This document shows positions 38,531 to 46,723 of a stretch of 64,000 nt of DNA, one piece after another. Each line of letters begins with the position of its first letter. Position 1 is the first letter of the stretch. Below the pieces are notes generated by a model, which saw only the letters and a list, made by a program, of their open reading frames with translations, did no database searches and had not been told where the DNA came from. The stretch spans positions 186,001 to 250,000 of the forward strand of contig CAWGEA010000001.1 in the NCBI GenBank assembly GCA_963821495.1, written 5' to 3'. Position numbers and translations under genes: made by a program. This DNA comes from AC-32 sp963821495. GTDB taxonomy: Bacteria; Actinomycetota; Thermoleophilia; Gaiellales; Gaiellaceae.

Positions 38531-39114
38531 GCCAGCTCGTGCCGATCGTGATCGAGCAGACCTCGCGTGGCGAGCGCTCGTTCGACATCTACTCGCGGCT
38601 GCTCAAGGACCGGATCGTGATGGTCGGCTCGGCGATCGACGACCAGGTCGCGAACGTCGTCGTGGCCCAGCTGCTGCACCTCGAGTCCGACGACCCCGAC
38701 AAGGACATCTCCATTTACGTGAACTCGCCCGGCGGAGACGTCTACGCCGGCCTCGCGATCTACGACACGATGACGTTCGTGAAGCCCGACGTGCGCACGA
38801 TCTGTGTCGGAACGGCGATGTCGATGGGCGCAGTGCTGCTGGCGGCCGGGACGAGGGGCAAGCGGAGCGCCCTGCCGAACGCGAAGATCCTGATCCACCA
38901 GGTCTGGACGGGGCAGTTCGGCGGCCAGGCCTCCGACGTCGAGATCCGGGCGCGCGAGGTGATCGACCTGAAGCAGCGCGTCGAGGGGATCCTCGCCGAC
39001 CACACGGGCCAGCCGCTGGAGCGCGTCTCCGAGGACACCGACCGCGACCATTTCATGACCGCGGCGGAGGCGGTCGAGTACGGCCTGATCGACGAGGTGC
39101 TGGCGGGTCGGTGA
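38527..39114 (+). CDS. clpP: ATP-dependent Clp protease proteolytic subunit ClpP
   Basis: 195 residues from GTG 38527 (GTGA overlap). Ser99 (VGTAMSMGAVLL), His124 (AKILIHQ) and the Asp of SEDTDRD (168-174) form the catalytic triad; oxyanion-hole GG at 69-70. It assembles as a 14-mer protease with ClpC (4.7 kb) or ClpX. Actinobacteria usually carry a clpP1P2 pair with clpX; only one clpP is here and no clpX follows, so a second copy must be elsewhere if present. The upstream genes are a DNA-binding protein and a Cys-motif protein, an uncommon setting. Confidence 0.96.
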   Translation: MSQLVPIVIEQTSRGERSFDIYSRLLKDRIVMVGSAIDDQVANVVVAQLLHLESDDPDKDISIYVNSPGGDVYAGLAIYDTMTFVKPDVRTICVGTAMSMGAVLLAAGTRGKRSALPNAKILIHQVWTGQFGGQASDVEIRAREVIDLKQRVEGILADHTGQPLERVSEDTDRDHFMTAAEAVEYGLIDEVLAGR

Positions 39115-39128
39115 GCACCCGACGGCGC

Positions 39129-39134
39129 TAGGCT
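39129..39134 (+). promoter_or_regulatory. -10 element TAGGCT of the tRNA-Thr gene
   Basis: TAGGCT ends 9 nt before the tRNA 5' end. No clear -35 hexamer; same hexamer type as the leaderless mRNA promoters in this window. Confidence 0.45.
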
Positions 39135-39143
39135 GATCGCAGC

Positions 39144-39217
39144 GCCGGAGTAGCTCAGCTGGTCAGAGCAACCGCCTTGTAAGCGGTAGGTCGTGGGTTC
39201 GAATCCCGCCTCCGGCT
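39144..39217 (+). tRNA. tRNA-Thr (anticodon UGU)
   Basis: 74 nt. Acceptor arms GCCGGAG and CTCCGGC, D-arm with AGCTCAGCTGGTCAGAGC, anticodon stem ACCGC/GCGGT around loop CTTGTAA giving TGT, and T-arm GTGGG-TTCGAAT-CCCGC. The 3' CCA is not encoded. It lies 29 bp after clpP. Confidence 0.96.
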
Positions 39218-39293
39218 TCCCCCGCGCAAACCGAAGCCGCGCTCTGCCGCGTAGGCACGTCGAGAGGGAAACGCCCTCGAAGGGAGCGTGGAG

Positions 39294-40358
39294 ATGGGAG
39301 AGCATCGCTTTAGCCGCCGCACGTGGGCATTCCTTGCGTCGGCGCTCGTTCTGCTCGGTACGCTCGTCGCGGCCTCGCCGTTGGCGGCCGCCGAGCGCAA
39401 CTCGTACACCGTCACGCCGCTGGTCTCGAACCAGTCCGGTGTGGCACCGCACACGGACGGCAACCTCGTCAACGCCTGGGGCCTGACGGCCGGGCCGACG
39501 ACGCCGTGGTGGGTCTCGGACAACGGGAGGGACAAGTCGACCCTCTACAACGGCGACGGGACGCCGCGTCCGCTGGTCGTCGACGTGGCCGGTGGCCCGA
39601 CCGGGACAGCCTTCAACCCGACGAGTGGCTTCGTGCTGCCGACGGGCGGAAAGGCGCTGTTTCTGTTCGACGGCGAGGACGGCATCATCCGCGGCTGGAA
39701 CGGCGCACAGGGCACGACCGCGATCGTCGTCAAGGACCGCTCCGACGTCGGCGCGATCTACAAGGGCCTCTCGGTGGCCGACACACCGGCGGGGCCACGG
39801 CTCTACGCCGCCGACTTCCACAACGCGCGCATCGACGTGCTCAACGGCAACTTCGGCCTAGTGCCGGGCGGATTCACCGACCCGGCGCTGCCGGCCGGCT
39901 ACGCGCCGTTCAACGTCCAGGTGATCGGCAATCGCGTCTTCGTCACGTACGCGCTGCAGGACGCCGACGCCGAGGACGAGGTCGCAGGCCAGGGCCGCGG
40001 CTTCGTCGACGCGTACGACCTTGCCGGCAACCTGCTCTCGCGCGTGACACAGCACGGCCAGCTGAACGCACCGTGGGGGCTCGCGCTCGCACCGGCGAGC
40101 TTCGGCCGCTTCGGCGGCGACCTGCTGGTCGGCAACTTCGGCGACGGGCAGATCAATGCCTACGAAGAGCTGTCGAACGGGCAGTTCGCACACCGCGGCG
40201 AGCTGCGCAGCGGTGACGGCAAGCCGCTCGCGATCGACGGCCTCTGGGCGCTCCGCTTCGGCAACGGAGCGGCGGCGGGTCCGGCGGACACCCTCTTCTT
40301 CACCGCCGGCCCGGACGAGGAAAGCAACGGCCTGTTCGGCTCGATCACGGCCGGCTGA
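39294..40358 (+). CDS. Secreted beta-propeller protein of the TIGR03118 type
   Basis: 354 residues. The signal peptide runs to about residue 33 (LASALVLLGTLVAASPLAAA). The mature start YTVTPLVSNQSGVAPHTDGNLVNAWGLTAGPTTPWWVSDNG is characteristic of the TIGR03118 family, and repeated LxxADFHNARIDVLNGNF and DLLVGNFGDGQINAY blades suggest a propeller like NHL proteins. Role unknown; exported and probably in the wall or medium. ATG 39294 is preferred to GTG 39288 because AAGGGAG is 8 nt from the ATG and only 2 nt from the GTG. Confidence 0.82.
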   Translation: MGEHRFSRRTWAFLASALVLLGTLVAASPLAAAERNSYTVTPLVSNQSGVAPHTDGNLVNAWGLTAGPTTPWWVSDNGRDKSTLYNGDGTPRPLVVDVAGGPTGTAFNPTSGFVLPTGGKALFLFDGEDGIIRGWNGAQGTTAIVVKDRSDVGAIYKGLSVADTPAGPRLYAADFHNARIDVLNGNFGLVPGGFTDPALPAGYAPFNVQVIGNRVFVTYALQDADAEDEVAGQGRGFVDAYDLAGNLLSRVTQHGQLNAPWGLALAPASFGRFGGDLLVGNFGDGQINAYEELSNGQFAHRGELRSGDGKPLAIDGLWALRFGNGAAAGPADTLFFTAGPDEESNGLFGSITAG

Positions 40359-40366
40359 TCGGCGAG

Positions 40367-40396
40367 GGGGCGGCGCGCTTGCGGCCGCGCCGCCCC
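40367..40396. terminator. Bidirectional terminator with 11-bp perfect stem
   Basis: GGGGCGGCGCG (40367-40377) pairs with CGCGCCGCCCC (40386-40396) around an 8-nt loop. It separates the convergent propeller and glycosyltransferase genes and reaches the latter's stop codon. Confidence 0.7.
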
Positions 40397-41643
40397 TACG
40401 CCAGCGACTCGATCAGGTCGGCCGCGCGTGTCGTGCCGGGGTGCGCCCGCAGCCGCACCGAGGCCTCTTCGAGCCGCGGGCTGGGCGACGCCACCAGCCG
40501 GTCGATCGCCTCGTGCAGCTGCTCGTCCGCGAACTCGTAGGTCGGTAGCCGCACGCCGAAGCCGCACTCGGCGACGCGCTGGGCGTTGTCGTGCTGATCC
40601 CAGAACAGCGGCAGCACGACCATCGGCTTGCCGAAATGGATCGCCTCGGTGACGGTGTTGTTGCCGCCGTGGGTGATCACGAGGTCGACCTGGGGCAGGA
40701 CCGCGGGCTGCGGCAGGAACTCGGCGCCCGTCATGTTCGCGGCCAGCTCGATCAGCTCGTGTTGAGGACCCTTGCTGACGACGTAGCGGTGCGGTGTCTC
40801 TGCGAGCGAGGCCACCAGCCGGTTCATCAGCTCGACGTCGGCCGAGCCGAGGCTGCCGAGGCTGACGTAGACGAGCGCGCCGTCGCCGGGCGGTGGCGCG
40901 AACTCCTCGTCGACCGCGCGCACGCAGGAGTCGAGGCGGTGCCAGCGCTCGCCGAGCGGCTGCGAGCGCTCGTAGTCGGCCTCGGCCGGGTACAGGTAGA
41001 GGTCGAGGAACGGCGACTCGTGGATGAACTCGAGCTCCGGCAGCGCCGGCGCGCCGCGCTCCTGGCAGAAGGCCGAGAACTCGCGCTGCAGCGGCTCGTG
41101 CAGCTCGCGGTAGCGCTCGCGGAACTCGTCCCAGCCGGCCGTGTCCCCGGTCGGGTAGCCCGAGAAGGTCGGCGGCAGCGCCGGATCCTTCAGCTCGAGT
41201 GGGTTGCAGGAGACGATCCGCACCCAGGGCCGGCCGGAGGCGGGCACGGCCGGGAAGCCGACCACGTTGTCCTCGACGATCACGTGCGGCTCGAGCTCGC
41301 CGAAGATCTCGCGCAGCCGGTCGTCGACGTAGCGCGCGCCGTCGACCAGCTCCTGCCAGACCGGCAGCACGAACGTCTCCAGCTGCTCGATCGTCGGCTT
41401 GCGGAACTCGGGCGCGGTCTCGCGCACGAAGTCCTTCCAGAACTGGCCCGGCGCTTCCTCGACCTCGGGCGGCGGCTTGAGCCGCATCAGCGCCTCGCCG
41501 AAGCCCTGGGCCTCGAGCGTGCCCGCGAACGACTCCTCGACCACGAAGGTCACGTCGACGCCGCGCTCGCGCAGCACGCGGCCGATCCCGACGCAGTTGT
41601 TCGTCGGGCCGAACGCGCCCTCCGGGAAGAAGACGACCCTCAT
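40396..41643 (-). CDS. GT1/MGT-family glycosyltransferase
   Basis: 415 residues with two Rossmann halves of the GT-B fold. The N-terminus is MRVVFFPEGAFGPTNNCVGIG. The C-terminal donor site contains LVYVSLGSLGSADVELM, LPQPAVLPQVDLVITHGGNNTVTEAI (PSPG-like box with the catalytic-side HGG) and VVLPLFWDQHDNAQRV. This is the UGT/macrolide glycosyltransferase family, which decorates small molecules. Acceptor and sugar are unknown. ATG 41643 overlaps the stop of the trans-sulfuration gene, so the pair is one transcript, an odd partnership. Confidence 0.88.
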   Translation of the reverse strand: MRVVFFPEGAFGPTNNCVGIGRVLRERGVDVTFVVEESFAGTLEAQGFGEALMRLKPPPEVEEAPGQFWKDFVRETAPEFRKPTIEQLETFVLPVWQELVDGARYVDDRLREIFGELEPHVIVEDNVVGFPAVPASGRPWVRIVSCNPLELKDPALPPTFSGYPTGDTAGWDEFRERYRELHEPLQREFSAFCQERGAPALPELEFIHESPFLDLYLYPAEADYERSQPLGERWHRLDSCVRAVDEEFAPPPGDGALVYVSLGSLGSADVELMNRLVASLAETPHRYVVSKGPQHELIELAANMTGAEFLPQPAVLPQVDLVITHGGNNTVTEAIHFGKPMVVLPLFWDQHDNAQRVAECGFGVRLPTYEFADEQLHEAIDRLVASPSPRLEEASVRLRAHPGTTRAADLIESLA

Positions 41644-42599
41644 CTCGGCAGCGCCTGCTCGAGGTCGGCCCAGAGCTCGTCGACGTCCTCGAGGCCGACG
41701 CTGAGCCGCAGCAGGCCGGGTGGAACGCGGTCGCCCTCCCAGCGCGTGCGCGTCTCCAGGACGGACTGCACGCCGCCGAGGCTCGTCGCGTTCTCGATCG
41801 TTCGCAGCGAGGTCTCGACCTGGCGCGCGGCCTCGCCGTCGGCGACGTCGAACGAGAGGAGCCCGCCGAAGCCCGGGTAGCGGACGACCTGCACCGCGGG
41901 ATGCGAGCGCAGCCGCTCGGCGATCTCGATCGCGTTGCGGGTGTGCTGCTCCATCCGCAGTCGGAGCGTCTTCAGCGAGCGCGAGAGCAGCCAGCAGGGA
42001 TCCGGCGCGGCGACGATGCCCGTGCGGCTGCGGAAGTCGCGCAGCCGCACGGCGTCCTCGGACGAGCGGCACACAACCGCGCCCAGGAGCACGTCGTGGT
42101 GGCCGCCCAGGAACTTCGTCGCGCTGTGCAGGGCGAAGTCGGCGCCGTGCTCGAGCGGGCGCAGGTACACGGGCGTAGCGGCCGTCGAGTCGACGACGAC
42201 GCGCGCCGGGTGCGCGACTGCGGCCTCGAGGTCCGGCATCGTCAGGAACGGGTTCGACGGCGCCTCGAGCCAGACGAGGTCGGCGCCGTCGGGCGGCGGG
42301 CCCGTCTGGTCGAACTCGACGTGGCGCAGCCCCCAGCGCTCGAGCGCCGCGAACAGGACGCCGGTCCCGTAGTAGCCGCCCTCGGCGAGCGCGATCGTCT
42401 GCCCGGGCTCGAGCAGCCCGAGCACGAGCGCAGTGGCCGCGCCGGTGCCGGAGGGGAAGAGGAGGGCCTCGCCGCCCTCCAGCTCGGCGAGCGCGCGCTC
42501 GGCGGCGAGGCCGTTCGGGTGCGCGTAGCGCTGGTAGTAGAGGTCGCCCGGCTCGCCGTCGCGATAGGGCCAGATCGTGGCGCGGTCGAGCGGTTCCAC
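41640..42599 (-). CDS. Trans-sulfuration enzyme family PLP protein (cystathionine gamma-synthase/lyase-like)
   Basis: 319 residues, shorter than the usual about 380. Lys162 in SATKFLGGHHDVLLG binds PLP; GTGAATALVL, YYGTGVLF, WLEAPSNPFL and VDSTAATPVYLRP match the Cys/Met metabolism PLP family. The N-terminal helix that wraps the neighbouring subunit is truncated. It may be a cystathionine synthase, lyase or O-acetylhomoserine-type enzyme. GTG 42599 has a -10 box 7 nt upstream. The divergent sulfate importer 102 bp away supports a sulfur amino-acid role. Confidence 0.85.
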   Translation of the reverse strand: MEPLDRATIWPYRDGEPGDLYYQRYAHPNGLAAERALAELEGGEALLFPSGTGAATALVLGLLEPGQTIALAEGGYYGTGVLFAALERWGLRHVEFDQTGPPPDGADLVWLEAPSNPFLTMPDLEAAVAHPARVVVDSTAATPVYLRPLEHGADFALHSATKFLGGHHDVLLGAVVCRSSEDAVRLRDFRSRTGIVAAPDPCWLLSRSLKTLRLRMEQHTRNAIEIAERLRSHPAVQVVRYPGFGGLLSFDVADGEAARQVETSLRTIENATSLGGVQSVLETRTRWEGDRVPPGLLRLSVGLEDVDELWADLEQALPR

Positions 42600-42606
42600 G
42601 GCGCGG

Positions 42607-42612
42607 ACTCTA
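42607..42612 (-). promoter_or_regulatory. -10 element TAGAGT of the trans-sulfuration gene (leaderless)
   Basis: Minus-strand TAGAGT ends 7 nt before GTG 42599. Both the hexamer and the spacing are the same as at mutY. Confidence 0.55.
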
Positions 42613-42631
42613 GTGCGGCACCGGCTCCGAT

Positions 42632-42660
42632 TTGACGTCGTCCGCGGCCTCTGGCAATCT
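42632..42660 (+). promoter_or_regulatory. Promoter of the sulfate ABC importer operon
   Basis: TTGACG (42632-42637), a 17-bp spacer and CAATCT (42655-42660). Transcription would begin near 42667, leaving a short leader with the AAGGAGATGAA ribosome site. The Rrf2 regulator encoded at the operon's far end is a likely controller. Confidence 0.5.
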
Positions 42661-42701
42661 CCAGCAACTCCGTGGACAAACTGGAAAGATAAGGAGATGA
42701 A

Positions 42702-43682
42702 ATGAGAGTCATTTGCATCGCTTTGATCGGGGTCGCGTTGCTGGCCGGCTCCGCAGCTGGAGCGTCCACGAGCGGCTCGGTGAGCCTCGTCGCGTACTCC
42801 ACGCCGAAGGACGCCTACGGGAAGATCATCTCTGCCTTCCAGAAGACCTCGGCCGGCAGCGGCACGAGCTTCAGCCAGTCCTACGGCGCCTCGGGCGACC
42901 AGGCCCGGGCGGTCGCCGCCGGTCTGGGCGCCGACGTGGTCGCGCTCTCGCTCGACCCGGACGTCAACCTGCTCGTCGGGAAGGGCCTCGTGCCGAAGAA
43001 CTGGGCGGCGAACTCTCACCGCGGGATCGTCTCCGACTCCGTCGTCGTGTTCGTCGTCCGCGGCGGGAACCCGAAGCACATCAGGGGCTGGGGGGATCTG
43101 GTCAACCCCGGCGTCCAGGTGATCTCGCCGAACCCCTTCACGTCGGGTGGTGCCCGTTGGAACGTGATGGCCGCCTACGGCGCGCAGCGTCGTGCCGGCA
43201 AGACGGACAAGCAGGCGATCGGGTACCTGTACAAGCTCTTCAAGCACATCCCGGTTCAGCCCGACAGCGCCCGGAATGCGCTCGCGATCTTCGCGCAGGG
43301 CAAGGGCGACGTCCTGCTCACGTACGAGAACGAGGCGATCTACGCCGAGAAGAAGGGCGTCCACACCGAGTACAAGACGCCCAAGGCGACGCTGCTGATT
43401 GAGACGCCGGTCGCGCTGACCAAGACCGGCCTGAAGAAACCCGCCGCGAAGGCGTTCTACAAGTTCCTCTGGTCGTCGACAGCGCAGAAGGCGTTCGCGG
43501 CGCAGGGGTACCGGCCGGTCGTGAAGGGCGTTGCGAAGGGCTACAAGTTCTACAAGCCCGCCGGCCTGTTCACGATCAACACGAGCAAGCTCGGGCTGAA
43601 CGGCTGGACGAAGGTGAACCGCCGCTTCTTCCACCCGCAGAAGGGGATCGTGGCCAAGATCGAAAGGTCGATTGGCCACTGA
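42702..43682 (+). CDS. sbp: Sulfate/thiosulfate ABC transporter substrate-binding protein
   Basis: 326 residues. Signal peptide MRVICIALIGVALLAGSAAG. The mature sequence has the sulfate-binding family landmarks: LVAYSTPKDAYGKIISAFQK, YGASGDQARAVAAGLGADVVALSLDPDV, GDVLLTYENEAIYAEKKG and the C-terminal FTINTSKLGLNGW. It captures sulfate or thiosulfate outside the cell for the CysTWA pump encoded directly downstream. AAGGAGATGAA precedes ATG 42702. The 3' end overlaps the permease start. Confidence 0.93.
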   Translation: MRVICIALIGVALLAGSAAGASTSGSVSLVAYSTPKDAYGKIISAFQKTSAGSGTSFSQSYGASGDQARAVAAGLGADVVALSLDPDVNLLVGKGLVPKNWAANSHRGIVSDSVVVFVVRGGNPKHIRGWGDLVNPGVQVISPNPFTSGGARWNVMAAYGAQRRAGKTDKQAIGYLYKLFKHIPVQPDSARNALAIFAQGKGDVLLTYENEAIYAEKKGVHTEYKTPKATLLIETPVALTKTGLKKPAAKAFYKFLWSSTAQKAFAAQGYRPVVKGVAKGYKFYKPAGLFTINTSKLGLNGWTKVNRRFFHPQKGIVAKIERSIGH

Positions 43683-44508
43683 CGCTGCGGTAGTTCGGCG
43701 CCCCGCCGGCGCGGCCACGAGCCGCGTCGGCGGCGGCGCGCTCGCGCGCGGCGTCGCAATGGGCTACCTCAGCATCGTCGTGCTCCTGCCGCTCGCGGCG
43801 CTCGTTTGGAGCTCGCGCGCGGGCGGGCTGGACGAGTTCTGGCACCAGGCAACCCAGCCCGAGGCCGTTGCTGCGCTCAAGCTCACCCTCGGCCTCGCCG
43901 CCGCATGCGCGCTCGTGAACGCGCTGTTCGGGACGGCGATCGCCTGGGTGCTCGTGCGCGACCGCTTTCCCGGGCGCGGGCTCGTGGATGCCGTGATCGA
44001 CTTGCCGTTCGCCCTGCCGACGATCGTCGCGGGCCTGACGCTGCTCGCGCTCTACGGCCCCGGTGGCCCGTTCGGCATCGACGTGGCCTTCACGCGCACC
44101 GGGACGCTGTTCGCGCTCCTGTTCGTGACGCTGCCCTTCGTCGTGCGCGCCGTGCAGCCGGTCCTGCACGAGCTGGACGAGGAGATGGAGGAGGCGGCCG
44201 CGTCGCTCGGAGCGAGGCAGTTCGCGATCTTCCGGCGGATCGTCTTCCCGAACCTGCTCCCGGCGATCCTCTCCGGGGTCGCGCTCGCGTTCGCGCGGGC
44301 GATCGGCGAGTTCGGCGCCGTCGTGCTGATCTCCGGGAACCTGCCGTTCAAGACCGAGGTCTCGTCCGTCTACATCTTCCAGCAGGTCGAGTCGGACAAC
44401 GGGACAGGTGCGGCCGCGGTCTCCGTGCTGCTGCTGCTGATCTCGCTCGCCGTGCTGCTCGGGATCGGCGCCTTCCGGCGGTGGAGGACGCGTCACGACA
44501 ATGTCTAA
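43672..44508 (+). CDS. cysT: Sulfate ABC transporter permease CysT
   Basis: 278 residues, six membrane helices, with the permease EAA loop EEAAASLGARQFAIFRRIVFPNLLPAI that docks on the ATPase. AIGEFGAVVLISGNLPFKTEVSSVYI is the sulfate-permease family signature. TTG 43672 lies 11 bp inside the end of the sbp gene and the stop overlaps the CysW start, so the operon is translationally coupled. CysU/CysT of E. coli has the same length. Confidence 0.95.
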   Translation: MATDAAVVRRPAGAATSRVGGGALARGVAMGYLSIVVLLPLAALVWSSRAGGLDEFWHQATQPEAVAALKLTLGLAAACALVNALFGTAIAWVLVRDRFPGRGLVDAVIDLPFALPTIVAGLTLLALYGPGGPFGIDVAFTRTGTLFALLFVTLPFVVRAVQPVLHELDEEMEEAAASLGARQFAIFRRIVFPNLLPAILSGVALAFARAIGEFGAVVLISGNLPFKTEVSSVYIFQQVESDNGTGAAAVSVLLLLISLAVLLGIGAFRRWRTRHDNV

Positions 44509-45292
44509 GTGGGCGCTCCGGATCACGGCCCTCGGCTACCTGACGCTGCTGCTGCTGATCCCGGTCGGCTTCGTCTTCTACCGCGCGTTCGGCGACGGCT
44601 TCGTCCACGCCTGGGACGCGGTCAGCAGCGGCCGCGCCGTCCACGCGCTCGAGCTGACGCTGTTGCTGACGGCGATCGCGGTGCCGGTCAACACCGTGGT
44701 CGGGATCATCCTCGCGCTGGCGCTCGTGCGGGGCCGCTTCCCGGGCCGCGGCCTGCTGAACGCCGTCGTCGACCTGCCGCTCGCGCTCTCGCCGGTCGTG
44801 GTCGGGCTCGCGCTCTACCTGCTCTACGGCCGCGGTGGCTGGCTGGGCGGCCTCGCGCACCACGGGATCACGGTGCTCTTCGCCGTGCCCGGGATGGTGC
44901 TCGCGACGATGTTCGTCTCGCTGCCGTTCGTCGTGCGCGAGGTCGTCCCGGTGCTGCGCGAGATCGGCACCGACCAGGAGCAGGCGGCCGAGACGCTCGG
45001 CGCCGCGCCGTTCCAGGTCTTCCGAAGGATCACGCTGCCGGCGATCCGCTGGGCTGTCGCCTATGGCGTCGTCCTCACGACCGCGCGCTGCATCGGCGAG
45101 TTCGGCGCGGTGAGCATCGTCTCCGGCCGGATCGAGGGCAAGACCGAGACGCTGCCGATCTACGTGCAGTCACAGTACGCGTTCGACTTCAACACCTCGG
45201 GTGCCTACGCCGCCTCGGTCGTGCTGGCGCTGATCGCGGTCGCGACGGTCGTCGCACTGAGGGTCTTCCAACCGAAACAGGAGGTCGGGTAG
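44501..45292 (+). CDS. cysW: Sulfate ABC transporter permease CysW
   Basis: 263 residues, six membrane helices, second half of the heterodimeric channel. EAA loop QAAETLGAAPFQVFRRITLPAIRWA and family signature CIGEFGAVSIVSGRIEGKTETLPIYVQ. ATG 44501 is 8 bp inside cysT. CAGGAGGTCGGG near its end is the ribosome site of cysA. Confidence 0.95.
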   Translation: MSKWALRITALGYLTLLLLIPVGFVFYRAFGDGFVHAWDAVSSGRAVHALELTLLLTAIAVPVNTVVGIILALALVRGRFPGRGLLNAVVDLPLALSPVVVGLALYLLYGRGGWLGGLAHHGITVLFAVPGMVLATMFVSLPFVVREVVPVLREIGTDQEQAAETLGAAPFQVFRRITLPAIRWAVAYGVVLTTARCIGEFGAVSIVSGRIEGKTETLPIYVQSQYAFDFNTSGAYAASVVLALIAVATVVALRVFQPKQEVG

Positions 45293-46248
45293 TGGGCATC
45301 ACCGTCGTGGACGTGACGAAGAGCTTCGGCGACTTCGCCGCGCTGACGAACGTGTCGGTCGCGATCCCGGAGGGGTCGCTCACGGCTCTGCTCGGCCCCA
45401 GCGGGAGCGGCAAGTCGACCCTGCTGCGCGTGATCGCCGGGCTCGAGCCGCCGGACTCGGGCCAGGTGCTGATCGGCGACGACGACGTCACGGACCGGCC
45501 AGCCCGCGCGCGCGGTGTCGGGATGGTCTTTCAGCACTACGCCGCTTTCAAGCACATGACCGTCTTCGACAACGTCGCCTTCGGGCTCTCGATCCGGAAG
45601 CGGCCTCGCGCGGAGATTCGCGCTCGAGTCCACGAGCTCCTCGAGCTCGTCCAGCTCGAGGGCCTGGCGAAGCGCTACCCCGCGCAGCTCTCGGGCGGCC
45701 AGCGCCAGCGAATGGCGCTGGCCCGCGCGCTTGCCGTCGAGCCGAGCGTGCTCCTGCTCGACGAGCCCTTCGGCGCCCTCGACGCGCGCGTGCGCAAGGA
45801 GTTGCGCGCCTGGCTTCGCCGCCTGCACGACGAGGTGCACGTGACGACGATCATCGTCACGCACGACCAGGAGGAGGCGATGGAGGTCGCCGGCCAGATT
45901 GTCGTGCTCAACGAGGGGCGAGTTGAGCAGGTCGGCTCGCCACGCGAGCTGTACGAGCAGCCGGCGAACGAGTTCGTGATGAGCTTCGTCGGCCCGGTGA
46001 ACCGGCTCGGCGACACCTTCGTGCGGCCCCACGACATCGAGCTCCTGCTCGAGCCCGACGCCGGCTGCGCCGAGGCGATGGTCGAGCGCGTCGTCCACCT
46101 CGGCTTCGAGGTGCGCGCCGAGCTCGTCCGCGACGACGGCCAGCACCTGCTCGCGCAGCTGACCCAGGAGGAGGCGTTGCAGCTCGAGCTCGAGCGCGGC
46201 CACATCGTCTATGTGCGACCTAGCCGCGAGACGGTCTTCGCCCGTTAG
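45292..46248 (+). CDS. cysA: Sulfate ABC transporter ATP-binding protein CysA
   Basis: 318 residues. Walker A GPSGSGKST (35-43), Q-loop FQHYAAFKHM, signature LSGGQ (133-137), Walker B LLLDEPF (154-160) and switch His in VTHDQEEAM. A regulatory TOBE-like tail of about 80 residues follows. It powers CysTW. GTG 45292 shares a base with the cysW stop. The last four bases overlap the convergent Rrf2 gene. Confidence 0.95.
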   Translation: MGITVVDVTKSFGDFAALTNVSVAIPEGSLTALLGPSGSGKSTLLRVIAGLEPPDSGQVLIGDDDVTDRPARARGVGMVFQHYAAFKHMTVFDNVAFGLSIRKRPRAEIRARVHELLELVQLEGLAKRYPAQLSGGQRQRMALARALAVEPSVLLLDEPFGALDARVRKELRAWLRRLHDEVHVTTIIVTHDQEEAMEVAGQIVVLNEGRVEQVGSPRELYEQPANEFVMSFVGPVNRLGDTFVRPHDIELLLEPDAGCAEAMVERVVHLGFEVRAELVRDDGQHLLAQLTQEEALQLELERGHIVYVRPSRETVFAR

Positions 46249-46703
46249 TGCGGCTGCCAGGCGTCGGGGTCGGCTGCGATGCGCGAGACCTCGACCGGCA
46301 GCCGCCCTGTCGCGACGTCCGCAAGGGTGACCGTCTCGAGGACGGCGCGGAGGTTGCCGCGGACCGCGATCCAGACCTCGCGCAGCGCTTCGGCCGCGCC
46401 CGCGTACTCGACCTGCTCCGGCCGCTCCCCACGCACGTTCGCGATCGGACCCTCGACCGCTCGGATCACGTCGGCGAGCGAGATCTCCGCCGGCTCCTTC
46501 GCGAGCCAGTAGCCGCCCTCCGCGCCGCGCTGGCTCTGGACGAGGCCCGCGTGCTTGAGGTCGAGCAGGATGTTCTCGAGGAACTTGAACGGGATCCCTT
46601 GGGCCTTCGCGATCGTGTCGCCCTTGACCGGGCCCTCGCCGGCGGCAGCGGCGAGCTCCGCGCCGGCGCGCACGGCATAGTCGACCTTCGCGGAGACTCG
46701 CAT
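46245..46703 (-). CDS. Rrf2-family transcription regulator, CymR-like
   Basis: 152 residues. Winged helix KVDYAVRAGAELAAAAGEGP, IPFKFLENILLDLKHAGLVQ (recognition region) and GGYWLAKEPAEISLADVIRA are classic Rrf2. It has no cysteines, so unlike IscR or NsrR it cannot bind an Fe-S cluster and is closer to CymR, the cysteine-metabolism repressor that works with CysK. Being convergent to cysA and near the trans-sulfuration gene, it may regulate the sulfate importer. ATG 46703 has TAGATT 8 nt upstream. Confidence 0.88.
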   Translation of the reverse strand: MRVSAKVDYAVRAGAELAAAAGEGPVKGDTIAKAQGIPFKFLENILLDLKHAGLVQSQRGAEGGYWLAKEPAEISLADVIRAVEGPIANVRGERPEQVEYAGAAEALREVWIAVRGNLRAVLETVTLADVATGRLPVEVSRIAADPDAWQPH

Positions 46704-46711
46704 GCAGGCGA

Positions 46712-46717
46712 AATCTA
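46712..46717 (-). promoter_or_regulatory. -10 element TAGATT of the Rrf2 gene (leaderless)
   Basis: Minus-strand TAGATT ends 8 nt before ATG 46703 with no ribosome site in between. Confidence 0.5.
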
Positions 46718-46723
46718 GCCGGG

